Shown here: piece by piece, positions 31,790 to 42,520 of the stretch
Layout: each line of letters starts with the position of its first letter
Numbering within the stretch: position 1 is the stretch's first letter
Source of the DNA: Hyposmocoma kahamanoa
Lineage: Eukaryota; Arthropoda; Insecta; Lepidoptera; Cosmopterigidae
Assembly (NCBI RefSeq): GCF_003589595.1
Contig: NW_020653337.1
Location: forward strand, 2,160,567 to 2,224,566
Direction: 5' to 3'
DNA length: 64,000 nucleotides
Program-made: the position numbers and the translations under genes
Notes under the pieces: model-generated
What the model saw: only the letters and a program-made list of their open reading frames with translations
Database searches by the model: none
What the model was told of the DNA's origin: nothing

Positions 31790-31900
31790 AGATAAAAACA
31801 TGTTTTCTCAAACAAACCAACAATTCCGGGTCTTTACAAGACCCATGGTCACGGCTGATTGGGATTGTATTGGTCATTAACCAGTTATGTCTACATATAT
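31790..31900 (-). mobile_element. Penelope-like element terminus
   Basis: On the minus strand: ATAACTGGTTAATGACC, CAGCCGTGACCATGGGTC, TTGTAAAGACCCGGAATTGT and TTTGTTTGAGAAAACATG, matching the terminus at 3045-3172. The CGAAACGTCGG block has decayed here. Confidence 0.6.
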
Positions 31901-31959
31901 TAATACAATTCTAGTTCGATGGAAGCATACATTTTCTTTTTATAAAAGCATACGTGCAA

Positions 31960-32115
31960 ATTCGACCGTCATTTCACCATGGACACCTCAATAATGCCTA
32001 TTCACTCTCACCGTGAAATGGCTCAACTTATAGCATTTACTGAATAAGTCTACGAAAGCTGGGAATTCTATTATTAGCCTTTCGCCATATAAACGTGGAA
32101 GCGTAACGTTTCGTA
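31960..32115 (-). pseudogene. LINE-F C-terminal remnant
   Basis: AATAATGCCTATTCACTCTC, GCCTTTCGCCATATAAACGT and the region between are shared with 9295-9470. Degraded, with internal deletions. Confidence 0.6.
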
Positions 32116-32164
32116 CGAATCTCTGGAATACAACAAAGGGATGAAAGAATCTTCTTTTTTACGA

Positions 32165-32355
32165 TAATGGGTGGTAAGCGACCCGCCTATCCATAACAGT
32201 GCAGTGGCACTCAGAGCTTTAAATCGCAAAGATCTGAGGGGTACTGCCTCTGCGCCCGTCACCTTGAAATATAAGCTAGCAAGTCCCATGTGCCTGTAAT
32301 TTCACCAGCACCCTTATCCTCCAAAACCGGAAAACTGTAATGCTCACATTACTGC
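32165..32355 (+). repeat. Repeat A, 5' and middle part
   Basis: GGTGGTAAGCGACCCGCCTA, GTGGCACTCAGAGCTTTAAA, AAGTCCCATGTGCCTGTAAT and CCAAAACCGGAAAACTGTAA. Truncated after ATTACTGC. Confidence 0.85.
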
Positions 32356-32394
32356 TATTAAAATCGATTAATGTTGCATTATTTTAATAACTGA

Positions 32395-32600
32395 CTTAAA
32401 AAAAGGAGGAGGTTCTTAATTGCATTGTATCTTTTTTGCGTTGCGCGGTTGCTGCGGCATTTGTGAACCGATTTTTTGATGATTTTTTTCGGCGGAAAGA
32501 GGGAGGGAGGTAGTATTGGTAACATTTAAATTTGAAGAAAATATTCCACCTTTTAAGGGCGGCAAACTTGGGGATGAATCCGGTTCCGCGCACTTAGTTT
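32395..32600 (+). repeat. Repeat U (ACCGACTTCAAAA family), diverged
   Basis: GACTTAAAAAAAGGAGGAGG, GTGAACCGATTTTTTGATGA and AAGAAAATATTCCACC follow the order of the better copy at 54014-54455 on its minus strand. Confidence 0.6.
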
Positions 32601-33026
32601 CAGTTTGTATTGTACATAAGCAAAGTTTGAATTTGGTTCCTTTTTTTTAATAAAAATGACTTTATTAAAGATATCACTTTTGTCTACAATATTGCCTAGA
32701 AACGAAGAGACACACTTTGAAAAATACAGGTTACCGTCCTGAATCCGGTAAAGGAATGAACTCCTTCGTGATCTCTATGTGAAAAGATCATTGTCCGTAC
32801 TGGCTCTAGTAAATATCGTTTAATAAAGCGAGACACGCGCTTATCACTGGACACGAGGTCAACAATCGCATACAGTAAATTGCACCGCCTCACATCGACA
32901 CCCAACGATGACGTACAAAAGAACGTACGTATGTAGGCTACGATACATACATATTTAAACTGCATTTGGGTGATTTTTTTACGGTAAAACTACTGTTTTA
33001 TTCGGGTTAAAATACTCCATTAGTTT
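32601..33026. other. Unassigned sequence
   Basis: Nothing recognised. Confidence 0.5.
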
Positions 33027-33168
33027 GTTATTATTATTGATACGAAGACCGAACAAAAACACAACGAAAAATCCTTCAATCGGATTGGACTCGAACCAGT
33101 GTCTGTTGCCTGACCGTGGCTACCACTATTTGTAACTGTGTTACAGATCGAGTCACCAGATTTTACGA
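33027..33168 (-). repeat. tRNA-derived SINE-2 copy
   Basis: The minus strand has GTGACTCGATCTGTAAC, GTGGTAGCCACGGTCAGG, a B box GGTTCGAGTCC and a tail ending GTATCAATAATAATAAC. This order matches 18187-18320. Confidence 0.8.
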
Positions 33169-33507
33169 ATATCGCTGTGTTAGTCGAATTGTATTGGGTT
33201 TTAACGGCTGTTTTGTTGTAACGCCACCTGTGAGAAGCTTATGAAAGTTTTTACATATCTACAGTTACTAGAAAACTGACAGAGATGTCGTTATATTAAT
33301 TGCAACGTTTATTTTTATTAAATATCATGATGTTTTTTTACTACCGTGATATTAATATTATGTATTTCATAATTGATGAAGTTTGACTTAAGAATTTGCT
33401 TTAAAACGAAATTACAAAGCCGCCTTTGACGGATTACAGTAACAATGTAAAGTTTTTTTACAGTAAGAATGTAAAAAATTTAAAAACTATTTTAGTATAA
33501 AACTGAT
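33169..33507. other. Unassigned AT-rich sequence
   Basis: Nothing recognised. Confidence 0.5.
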
Positions 33508-33580
33508 TTTTTTATGATACCAAGTGCCGGGACAAACAGTTGCAGTGCCACTGAGAGCTTTAAAGCACAAAGATCCGAGT
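33508..33580 (+). repeat. Repeat A 5' fragment
   Basis: ATGATACCAAGTGCCGGGAC joined directly to ACAGTTGCAGTGCCACTGAG; the intervening 40 bp of the consensus are deleted. Confidence 0.75.
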
Positions 33581-33887
33581 GTCAGAGACTTTCACAATAC
33601 AATAATATCTCAGTAAACAGCGAAAGCAGTTTGTTGGCGAGGTTACGAGTATTTTAATTTATGAAAACGACATTTACATGCTTTCAAGAATATACTCCAT
33701 TTTAATTTTTTCTTCAAAGTGAATTTACTTACCATATCTGTCTCACAAAAAAAATATTTATTGAATATAATTGGCAAGAAATTTTGGCTATTTGTTCTTT
33801 TACCATAATAGTTATTTACTTTTGAACATACATACTTATTTTTACAAGCTCGCCTAGTATTATACTTGTTCGTTACGTTAATTTTTA

Positions 33888-34715
33888 GTTTTTTTTATTT
33901 ACAATATTAAGTGACGGGATGGACAAGTCGTGTGCCTGATGGTAAGTAAGCTATATGCCTGTCCATAACGGTTGCAGCGCCACTCAGAGCTTTAAATCGC
34001 AAAGATCAAATTCAAATTCAAATTCAAAATAATCTTTACTTCATAGGTAAGCATTATTACACTTGAAATCGTCACAATGGTTAAACTCTACCGCTCATTC
34101 GTAAGGCAGATTCCCCCGAGAAGAATTAGCAAGAAACTCTAGGGGTTGCTCTTTGTAAATAACATTACAATATTTTTTTTTATTTGAAACATCAGAGATC
34201 GAGACTACCTCCATGAGCTAAACGGGTTACTACCACGGATTTTTGTCATCCAAGTACGCAGAAGTTGTAAAATAACCTTTAGTATAAAGTTTTTGTTTCA
34301 CTATAGTTTTAAACCTCGTGAAAGGCAAATTTTGTATATCAACCGGAATCTTGTTATAGAAGCGCATACATTGCCCCTTAAATGATTTTTTGACTTTGTG
34401 AAGACGACTATCAAGAAAAGCTAGTTTATTTCTATTCCTCGTATTAATGTTATGTCTGTCACTATTTTTCATAAATAAATTACTATTCCTTTTAACATAA
34501 ATTACATTTTCATAAATGTACTGTGAGGCTAGTGTAAGAATGTTCTCGATCGGAGGGGCACTGCCACTGCGCCCATCACTCTGAGACATAAGTTGATAAG
34601 TCCATTCTTACCCTTCAAAACCCGAACACAGTAATGCTGACATTACCGCTTGGCGGCACAAATTGGTAAGGTGGTACTACTGCCCTGGATGAACGATTTC
34701 ACAAAGAGTTTCATT
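33888..34715 (+). repeat. Repeat A split by LINE-A
   Basis: The left part (33888-34007) runs from ATATTAAGTGACGGGATGG to AAATCGCAAAGATC. The right part (34548-34715) resumes GATCGGAGGGGCACTGCCAC and continues to TTGGCGGCAC and beyond. The two halves join to one repeat once the LINE is removed. Confidence 0.9.
34008..34547 (-). pseudogene. LINE-A, 5'-truncated, inserted in repeat A
   Basis: The minus-strand frame (inside 34230-34589) reads LTLASQYIYENVIYVKRNSN, then HNINTRNRNKLAFLDSRLHK and GQCMRFYNKIPVDIQNLPF, and stops shortly after YLDDKNPW. The NTRN...FYNKIP...LP motif set is the C-terminal end of CR1/jockey-type ORF2 proteins. The 3' UTR carries GGGGGAATCTGCCTTACGAA and ends in TTTGAA units at 34008-34025. 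GATC flanks both sides (34004-34007 and 34548-34551), a short target duplication. Only the last ~100 residues remain. Confidence 0.88.
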
Positions 34716-35160
34716 GTAATTTAGCATCTAAAGGTACACACGCCTATAAATACAAATGTATCCCCAAGGTACAATTTTGCCAAATAAATACGCCGTATTT
34801 GGAACCACGACAGGCGTATTTTCACAGAAATTGAGTATGGCGCTAACTAAGTACCCTTGTCATGGCATATCACCTAACTACTTGCGTTAGTACTGTATGT
34901 TTTCGAAAGCGGAACTTATAAAACGGGCACACGTCAAGTTTTTCGATCGGTTTTCTAAGTACAGGTAATGCGTGCCACCTGCTCTGCAGTATACCAGTAT
35001 TTAACCAGTATCGCCGGAGGAAATGCCCCTTTCACCTGCTCCGGATCTGATTAGGGCTGACGAGTTTCCTTATGTATGTTTAAACACAACTGCTGTATCA
35101 TGTGTTAGAGCATTGTGAAATGTATGCAGCTAACAGGCGCTGGTCAACGTGGCTGTGTCC
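34716..35160. other. Unassigned sequence
   Basis: Nothing recognised. Confidence 0.5.
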
Positions 35161-35252
35161 GATTGAAAGCTCCGAGTGGCACAGCAGCTGTTATGCATAG
35201 GCGTGTCGCTAACCAACAGGCGCACGACTTGTTCGTCACTTAGTATAAAAAA
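35161..35252 (-). repeat. Repeat A 5' fragment
   Basis: Minus strand: GACGAACAAGTCGTGCGCCT, GCGACACGCCTATGCATAAC and CACTCGGAGCTTTCAATC. Confidence 0.8.
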
Positions 35253-35631
35253 CTACTAGACCACTTATATAATGCTACATAGCAAATTATTTAATTTAAC
35301 ATAAATAACTATTGCAGTTCTTTTTTCAATTTCAAAAATCGAAGACAGAATCTGTTAATCTCCTAACCAACCAACCAGGAGACGAGTTGGTGAAACCTGA
35401 TTGGTTGATTATTTGCCATTATAATTTTATTTCTTCGCTGAAAACAATAATCACATACTAAAAATGTCATTTCTTTTTAACACTAAACAATCCCAAATAA
35501 GCAATAAATCTAAATACCAAATAAACAAAAATCTTCGAAAACACTTCTATTCTTCTATAATACCCTATAAATTACGACTGATAGTACCTACGCAAAATAA
35601 TTATGCTGTTTTTTCTTGAATATGTGTGTGA

Positions 35632-36130
35632 AAATTCCAGGGAAGTACAGCTACCTAGAGATGATCGACTTTTTGTTTTAAATCGATTCTTTTAATCATT
35701 AGCCTTTGAATCGATCCACGGAAAGGATAGTATGCTCTTAAACCATCTCATAGAAATAAATAAAACACGTTTATTACATGATTTAATTGCCATAATAACA
35801 TGTAAATATTTTTTCTTTGCTTTTCACAGATGCCAATCCTTTACATCTAACTAAACTTTTCCATAGTAATGTCATATAATTTAATGTTCAAGGCATAGTC
35901 CTCTTTATTTTTCGTTTCTGTCCTTGACGAAATCATTAATAAGATGAGATTTTGTTTACATTATGAATACTTTCTAGACGATTCCATTGGCCTTAATTTT
36001 GAAACGATTCGCTTAATAATCGCATTGAAATGAATCGATTAAAAAAATCGCTAGATCGTATGCAACAGAATCGATCGAATCATAATGTGCATCACTACGT
36101 CTTGGTCTTTCCGTCACTTGATATCATAAA
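35632..36130 (-). repeat. Repeat A remnants flanking a hAT-like element
   Basis: TTCCAGGGAAGTACAGCTAC on the left and GTCTTTCCGTCACTTGATAT on the right are the two ends of an inverted repeat A. Most of the repeat between them is missing, replaced by 35656-36097. Confidence 0.6.
35656..36097. mobile_element. hAT-like MITE, ends diverged
   Basis: TAGAGATGATCGA at 35656 faces, inverted, TAGTGATGCACAT at 36097, both hAT-like. Inner blocks AATCGATTC and GATTCGATCGATTC also mirror each other. The flanks do not show an 8-bp match, so a deletion followed or accompanied insertion. Confidence 0.55.
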
Positions 36131-36134
36131 GGAT

Positions 36135-36545
36135 TACAACTTTTTTATTAAAAAAAAACTGACTTCAAAACTTAGCTCCGCTTTCGCTGTGTTTCTATGG
36201 AAGTCCTCGTCGAAACCGACACTGTGAGCCCAACCACATGGTTGCTGTACACTGCTGAGGAGTTCCCCTCATCTGTCTGCCACTTCCATAGATCATTTTA
36301 TTTTCATTGCAATTACGTCTACCTATGTGCCAAGTTTTATTGAAACCCATTAACAGAAAGTGAGCGAAATTCAATAGATTGGATCCATCCATTAATTTGC
36401 CACCTTTAGGGGTAAGATATCTTCTTCAAATGGGAACCGCTACTGAGGTACTCCCTTTTCAACAAAAAAAAACAGTCATAGACACCAGTTCACAAATCGC
36501 GTAACATACGTACAAAATGAAAATATGGTTGAATTGTGATCCTCT
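36135..36545 (-). repeat. Repeat U copy
   Basis: AAAAAACTGACTTCAAAAC starts the left end. The interior has TTGCAATTACGTCTACCTAT, CCAAGTTTTATTGAAA, GGGAACCGCTACTGAGGTAC and TCGCGTAACATACGTACAAA, parallel to 54014-54455. The right inverted end has decayed. Confidence 0.65.
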
Positions 36546-36547
36546 AA

Positions 36548-36823
36548 GAGCAGTTTCACACGACTACTTTTAGTTGCGATACAGTAGCTAATCGTCTAGA
36601 TTTACACGCACGCGGGACTTTAAGCAAAGATGCAAACGCGCGACTGCATCGACACAAACGCGCGATTGCATCGCTACACTTGTCATTTATAAGGGATTGC
36701 ATCGATACAGTCGCGCGTTTGCATCGATGCAATCGCTTATAAGTCGTAAGTGTAGCGATTCAATCGCGCGTTTCACGAACGCGTCTTTGCATCGGTGCTA
36801 AAAGTCGCTATGTGGAACCACTC
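36548..36823. mobile_element. GC-patterned palindromic MITE
   Basis: The ends GAGCAGTTTCACACGAC and, inverted, GAGTGGTTCCACATAGCGAC continue into CTTTTAG. The interior repeats GCATCG and CGCGCGTTTG / CAATCGCGCG several times in both orientations. A right-end fragment of the same family is at 58135-58262. Confidence 0.75.
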
Positions 36824-37117
36824 GAAATGGTGTGGAATATCCTTAATCGATTTGTAAAACCTTTTATTACTATCAATAATTCAAACGAAGTACGCATTTT
36901 AAAATGAGTTTTATAATTACGGACCAGTAGCAACCCTGCGGCCTGATCTCGATCGATATTCTAACTCGGTCACACATCGAGAATCGATGTCGCTTTGGCA
37001 TCGATATGGTGTACTTGTCGAGAAAATACATCGATAGAAGATTGATTGAAATAAATTTGCCTTTATGAAGTTGTCCTTTTAGATGATTGGTGCTCTATTA
37101 TACCACAATAATATATG

Positions 37118-37190
37118 TTTTTTTTTAATGATATCAAGTGATCGTGCGAACAAGTCGTGCGCCCGGTGGTAAGCGACACATCTGTTTGGT
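37118..37190 (+). repeat. Repeat A 5' fragment
   Basis: T-run, ATGATATCAAGTGATCGTGC, GAACAAGTCGTGCGCCCGGT and GGTAAGCGACACATCTGT. Confidence 0.85.
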
Positions 37191-37214
37191 ATTTGACACG
37201 ATATGAAGTTTTAT

Positions 37215-37400
37215 TTCGTCATCATCATAATCAACCCATTTATACATTCCATTGTTGGGCACGAGTGCGCTGTCAGGCGAGTGTTTAGGCCACAGTCCGC
37301 TATGCTGGCATGCGCATGCTGGACATTTCGAGGGTTGTGTGACCTTCAAAGTGCAAGTTTCATTACAATGTTTCTCTTCATCGAAACGTACGTAACGTAA
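37215..37400 (+). repeat. SINE-3-like retroposon
   Basis: Order ATCATCATAATCAACCCATT, TTGTTGGGCACGAGT, TAGGCCACAGTCCGCTATGC, GCAAGTTTCATTACAATGTT and CTTCATCGAAACGTACG. This is the layout of a retroposon very common in moths (…ctgctgggc…ggccacagt…gttttccttcaccg…). Confidence 0.7.
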
Positions 37401-38132
37401 AGTTTTATATCGTACGTCTTATTTATTTAATTAGTCAATTTTGTAAAAACTTTGCGTTTGTAACTTTATTATTGAGTGGGATAGGAAGATGGCACAGCCC
37501 TAAACCAAGAGTAGTAGAGACGGGATCGTAAAATGGATCACAAGCAGCGTGCAATCAAATTGAATGTAGTGTCACGTGTGTGAATGTAGGGAACCTCTAT
37601 AAAACTTTTGTTTACAATAGTATATATACATGTAAGTAATGAGGAGTGTTTTTTGTGGCATCACAATGCCTTTAGTGATAAAAGGTATGGTTTTCTGTAA
37701 GTTCTGTCATCACCGGTTATCATCATCAAGATGCAAGAACTTTGATTTTGGAGCAAATTAGATGTAAGTCGTTTAAGTTTAAACGGAATGCTCGGTAATT
37801 ATTTTCATTTTTCATGTTTCATTGGTGTATAAATTGAAATTTAAATCAAGCTTGAGTAAAAAATTTGTTCTTTTATAAGGAGATTACAACTTCTGAAAGC
37901 CACGAGTTTATTATGCTTCAGTTTTGAGGGTTTTCTGTTAATTTACAAATTTTCTTAAAACGTCTATTGAATGAATAAATTGACCTATCAAGTTGCCAAA
38001 GCTTCCCTTTCATTCTTAAGACGATTATGCATTTAATGAAAATTGGGCACTACCTCCAAGGTAGAGAGTAAATCCGAAATTTGTTCAAGTTAATTCCCGA
38101 AGGGGAAAGATGTTTGGGATTTTAGTGGCAAT
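37401..38132. other. Unassigned AT-rich sequence
   Basis: Nothing recognised. Confidence 0.5.
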
Positions 38133-38575
38133 AGCACTCCTTGTGAAAGTCCACCTTTCCTATTTCTGCTGTCAAGCAGTAATGTGACCATAACTGCGTT
38201 CCGGTTTTGGAGGGTATATACACGAATTTCATCGCGCAGTCACCGCGTGGTCGAAGAGCGGAGACCGCGTTGCCGCCGCGCAGCGACCGCGTGCGTCTAA
38301 CTATCATGGCAAAATATGCTCTATTTGTTCAGCTTTTACGTTTTAACTTAAACGAGCATCCCGGGCACGCGCGTGAGCCTGAATATGGCCTACGCGGCGG
38401 CCCGCGTATTTGTAATATTCAGAGGAATTTAAATGTTGTTGCCTAGTAAATATAATTCAGATTCGCCATTAATGTACATGAAGGCGTGGTAACTGGGCGG
38501 TCGCCGTGCGGCGGCCGCGCGAGATCTTTCGCCTCTTATAGCTGGATGCTACGGTGCTGGTGAAATTACTCCACA
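38133..38575 (-). repeat. Repeat A split by a GC-rich insert
   Basis: The right-hand flank of the insert carries GGTGCTGGTGAAATTAC (38551-38567); the left flank carries CTTGTGAAAGTCCACCTTTC, CAAGCAGTAATGTGACCAT and TTCCGGTTTTGGAGGGT (38138-38214). Joined, these are contiguous in repeat A. Confidence 0.75.
38215..38550. mobile_element. GC-rich insert with inverted motifs
   Basis: About 336 bp, much richer in CpG than its surroundings. GCCGCCGCGCAGCGACCGC near the left and, inverted, GCCGCCGCACGGCGACCGC near the right suggest inverted ends. No protein recognised. The plus-strand frame 38207-38446 begins in flanking repeat A and is probably chance. Confidence 0.5.
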
Positions 38576-38726
38576 GACAAGAGCTATTAACTTTATATAA
38601 GGAGATGATGTTGATTTTATTTAGTAAGTAAAAAAATCTCTCACTAGATGTCAATAGCGGCAACGAATGTGAAAAGTATGTACAAAGACCTATAACAGAA
38701 ACACGAGAATATCGACAGCTCGGTAA

Positions 38727-38815
38727 TTGGACCCATGGCTCAGAAGGTTAGAGCAATGCTACGGTGCAGCATGGACGTGGGTTGTGGTGGGGTGTGTATT
38801 CATAATAATAACAAA
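38727..38815 (+). repeat. Possible SINE remnant
   Basis: CCATGGCTCAGAAGGTTAGA resembles a tRNA A-box region. It is followed by a G-rich stretch and an ATAATAATAACAAAAC tail like that of SINE-2. The B box is not intact. Confidence 0.45.
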
Positions 38816-38924
38816 ACTAGGGGCAGTTGTTTCACTAAAAAATCTAAATAAAGGTAAGTAAATATTAAATAATACAATTATTCAGCACTAAGAATACTAA
38901 CTTACCACCACAAAATTAAGGACG

Positions 38925-39075
38925 TCCTAAACAAAGGTCAGGTCACGCTTAAGCGACGAGAGTGTATGAAAACATTGGCGTGTGTTCATGAGGCGAAAGA
39001 TGTGCGTCAGGATCGTAGCAATACGTAAAGACAGTGGTCTCTGTCTAACCGAGGGGAGACGGGCATGAAGTACCT
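38925..39075 (+). pseudogene. LINE-E C-terminal remnant, second copy
   Basis: One frame gives GQVTLKRRECMKTLACVHEA then KDVRQDRSN, parallel to the degraded end of 668-1395. It ends in non-coding GTAAAGACAGTGGTCTCTGT. Only about 35 codons are recognisable. Confidence 0.6.
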
Positions 39076-40015
39076 ATAAGTATGTAAGAAATGCGTTTAC
39101 AAGAACGTGCGTGAAACTTAATTACAACTTGCCCCTGTTCTTCAAAGTGTTTTGACAAAGAGACTATAGATAAATAGATAGAACATTCTTTATTGTTAGC
39201 ACCACCTACATAGAGCGATAAAAGGACAAAAATGAAACACATTAGCGGGGTAACAAATGGCGGTCTTATCGCTTACAACGATTTCGTCCGGACAATATAG
39301 GATGGAGAGAGATTAAACATGAATAAAAGCGGGGGTGCTAGATGTAAATAATTACACAGGCATATACAAATCATTAAACAACACATACTTGTAAATACAC
39401 ATATACTCGTATATACAATATTACGAGTATATACTATAATCCCATAAGCAAAAATGCTTTTGTCACATGAATGTCATATCATACCTTAGAGGATGGAATA
39501 AATATCATAAGAACAACAAGAAGCAAGGCATTTGATCCAACTAATGACACTGGCGACCATCGCCATAATTTTTATATTATTTTTACAAAACTGACTCTGG
39601 CCCAAATCTAGAGACCGCCACGAAGGAAAAATTATAACTAGAAACAACTCATACGTAATGTAACCGAAATTCTATAACTCTCTTTTTTAATAATAAAAAA
39701 GTTATCAGACTAATTTCGTTCGAAAAATTTTAAAATGTTCTCCTCAACAGTTGTAATTCTGCAGATGTGGCCATATTACAACAAGGAAGCGAATTAAATT
39801 TTATACAGGATTCGTTTGTTATAGAACAGGTGATATGTTTTTCCAATTCAGAAAGGTTCCCATAGCAAAAGCTGTTTAGTTTTTGATTTCATTAAGACCT
39901 CACAAAATAGCGTCGGTGCATCACGATTTGTCTCCTTAGATAAATTTTTGCCATTCAAATTAATAAAGAACCTTACGGTGACAACTTACACAGCATCCTT
40001 CACCGCCCTTTAATA
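39076..40015. other. Unassigned sequence
   Basis: Includes a short inverted motif ACGAGTATATAC / GTATATACTCGT near 39408-39435. No gene or known repeat. Confidence 0.5.
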
Positions 40016-40262
40016 GTCTAAGAAATAATCTATATTTCATACGTAAGCAAATTACACTGGAAATCATCATACTGATTAAACTCTACTGTTCATTCGTAAG
40101 GCAGATTCCCCTCAGAAGAATGAGCAAGAAACTCTAGGGCTTGCTCTTTGTAAATATACACTTGAATACATTCATCATTACAATATTGAATTTAAACATA
40201 TTAGATCGAGAATACTTGCAAGAAGTAAACGGGTCACTACCACGGAAATTTGTCAATCGTAT
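40016..40262 (-). pseudogene. LINE-A 3' end
   Basis: Minus strand: the last coding triplets (…DKFPW) and a 3' UTR with GTGACCCGTTTAC, GAGTTTCTTGCTCATTC and GAGGGGAATCTGCCTTACGA, ending GAAATATAGATTATT. It is truncated just where the candidate exon at 40263-40422 begins. Confidence 0.75.
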
Positions 40263-40422
40263 AAAAATTAATAAAATAAATAACACAAAAGCACCTACGG
40301 TCGCAAACACCGCCACCAAAAATGTACCCAACGCGTGTTTCGCCTCTCTACAAGTACAAGGCACCTCAGGTTGCTCACACCCCACTAACCCCACTATTAC
40401 CATCGTTATAATTTAAAAATAC
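40263..40422 (-). CDS. Candidate host coding exon with a membrane segment
   Basis: Not recognised by family. On the minus strand TTTATTGCAG precedes 40422 and looks like a 3' splice acceptor. ATG at 40403-40401 has A at -3 and G at +4, a good start context. The frame reads MVIVGLVGCEQPEVPCTCRE, then AKHALGTFLVAVFATVGAFV and LFILLIFI, a run of over 20 hydrophobic residues after a short Cys-containing N-terminus. That would fit a small membrane protein or an N-terminal signal-anchor. G+C is higher than in the flanks. The frame then enters LINE-A sequence, so the rest of the gene is lost, or is spliced from a donor near the junction (GTGGTAGTG). It could also be an unrecognised TE frame. Confidence 0.35.
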
Positions 40423-40430
40423 CTGCAATA

Positions 40431-42374
40431 AAGGTGATTTTTTATTCATTTATTATCATCCTCTTTTTTCCACATGTTCTAAAACACTCGGAACCTTAAC
40501 AAGTCCCATGTTCACGGCTGACTTATCATCAACAATCAGTCTATTGTTGAAAAATTGTTTCATTACCAGTGTGAAGCAATCGCGAAAACTGAAGAGCTCG
40601 ATATATTATATTGCAGGATGTTTTAAGACTACTGTTGCGTAAATTTCCAAAAAATTTGAAATAGACGAAATTTTTCCGGAAAAATTCCCAAAAAATTGGA
40701 TATTATATTGGATATTACAAGTGTTTATCCAATAAACGATATAATAGCCATACAATTCAAACAACTCGAAAATAAGCGAGTCCTTAATTATTAAGGATAT
40801 TCCTATTCTCTAAACAGTCGTCCAGAACGAGGATCAGGGTTCCTATTATTAGGGACGCCGCAAATAGGGCGAGTGCAATGGTAGGTAACACTATAACTTA
40901 TTTGAATTTGAATGTAGCTTTGAAAACGAACGTTTTTATCGAACAAAATTGATCAAATGCTTGTACAAATAAAGCCGTCTGAAGTACAAGATCGATATTA
41001 AGAACGCCAGTCAACCATCTGTAATAATCTACAGCTGAGTGCACATTAACGATTACGCACTGATTACGTATCATTTGAGAGTAGTCGAAGTGTCACTCAA
41101 CACTGAAGCTACGGGTTAGTGTAGGATCCTTGAGATGGTATCGTCCAAGACGCAAGGAGAGTTTGAGATGCATTTCAAACGGCCTAACTTAGCTAAGATA
41201 GCTAATTTTGTATTCCATCTTTTTCATTCAAGTCATCATCATTACGATAAGCTAGAACTTGGTTTCTTCTGAGCAGATATTAGATCTCTATGTTATAATG
41301 ACACAATGTGAGTCAAGGGTCAAGTTAAAAATGAATTTTCCAGTCGCAGATATTCAGGCGTGGTCAACCTAACGTCGGCGAGTGGCGATTGTTTATCGAG
41401 CAAACCACCCTCTTCCCACCCACACCTGTTGCCAAGTGGGCACTCGGAGGGAGCAGGAGGGCGTTGTTGTTGAGGAAAAATGTCCTCGGACCGATGTTTT
41501 TATCTGTATACCAAATGACGATTAGTTAGTTACCCATCGTCCATTTTATCGGTATTTTTAGAGGAATGGAGAGAATTGGGAGATTTATGGATTTACTACT
41601 CAATGGAAGTTAGGTCCTTTTTAAGAAAAATAACTAGTTACATATACGTTGTCGTCTTCATTACAATTATCTAATATTACCACACACTTCTTTAATTGCC
41701 ATATGATTATAAATGCAGTTAGACCTTAATTCGTGATTTATAAAGGAAAATTTCTGGCAAGCCTCAAAAAGATAATGGTTTTTTTGAGGTTAGCCTTTGT
41801 CATTTGCTTACGATATGAACCAGTTAATAGATCCATTGTACGGCATACAATTAGTCTACCAGATTAAGGATTGTCAATAAAATAGGCTAGGTCAAAGTAT
41901 TAGAACTAAGGGGTGTGTATGAAGGGGAAAAGAAAGAGATGTGTCAGGAGAATAAAAGGTGGAAATCCAAGGTACATGCCTACTCAAATAGAGACAGGCG
42001 TGAGGTATATTGAGCAGGAATGTTATTTTAGATTGTTTTACTGGGTTGCAATCGCTCACCATATGGTACTCGCAGAAAACCAGCTCTGTTTGAATTTTCA
42101 CGGTGTGCAGCATTTATTCTGAGTCAGGGCCATTTCAGCACAAACTGTAGCCATACATAAAATTTTGTTAATTCTCACAGTATTTGTTGGTTTATTTCTC
42201 TCACCGTATTTGTTTTTATCACAGTATGTGTTTTCTATAAATATGTATAAAGTTAATAATGTATGTTCTATGCGGTTTTGTGTTATACTTTGTGAAGTGA
42301 TTGTAATGTTTTGTTTGTGTATGTATTTGTGCCAAATAAATGTGTTATCTATGTAGCTATCTTTGAATAAGAAA
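40431..42374. other. Mostly unassigned; Penelope-like ends at 40500-40620
   Basis: 40500-40527 carries the Penelope terminus inverted (minus-strand TCAGCCGTGAACATGGGACT). 40560-40620 carries the next part in direct orientation (GTTTCATTACCAGTGTGAAG, CAATCGCGAAAACTGAAGAG). The rest to 42374 is unassigned. Open frames at 41913-42122 and 42165-42356 lack recognisable features. Confidence 0.45.
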
Positions 42375-42520
42375 TTAAACAATTTCATCGTTTCTAAATC
42401 GCGTGTATTCATTTTATCAAACAAACCTTTACAGGCTCTTTACTGATCCCATGGAGGAAATGTTTAGATCCGAAATAGTTTCATTTCCTATGTGTAACAA
42501 TCGCGGAAACCTCGTGACGT
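42375..42520. mobile_element. Penelope-like ends, fold-back
   Basis: 42395-42452 is inverted (minus-strand CCATGGGATCAGTAAAGAGC, then ACAAATATAC-like and CGCGATTTAG). 42454-42520 is direct (TTTAGATCCGAAATAGTTTC, ATTTCCTATGTGTAACAATC, GCGGAAACC). The last block matches, inverted, the sequence before 2600. Confidence 0.65.

Noticed and set aside
36548..36823. CRISPR-like array because GCAATCGCGCG units recur.
   Set aside because: Units are inverted as well as direct, irregularly spaced and inside a palindromic eukaryotic MITE.
38207..38446. Arg-rich 79-codon frame in the GC-rich insert.
   Set aside because: Starts in flanking repeat A; both strands are open because of GC bias; no motif.
40141..40416. 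Plus-strand 91-codon frame opposite the candidate exon.
   Set aside because: Overlaps LINE-A antisense and lacks a start context or hydrophobic segment; the minus-strand reading is better supported.
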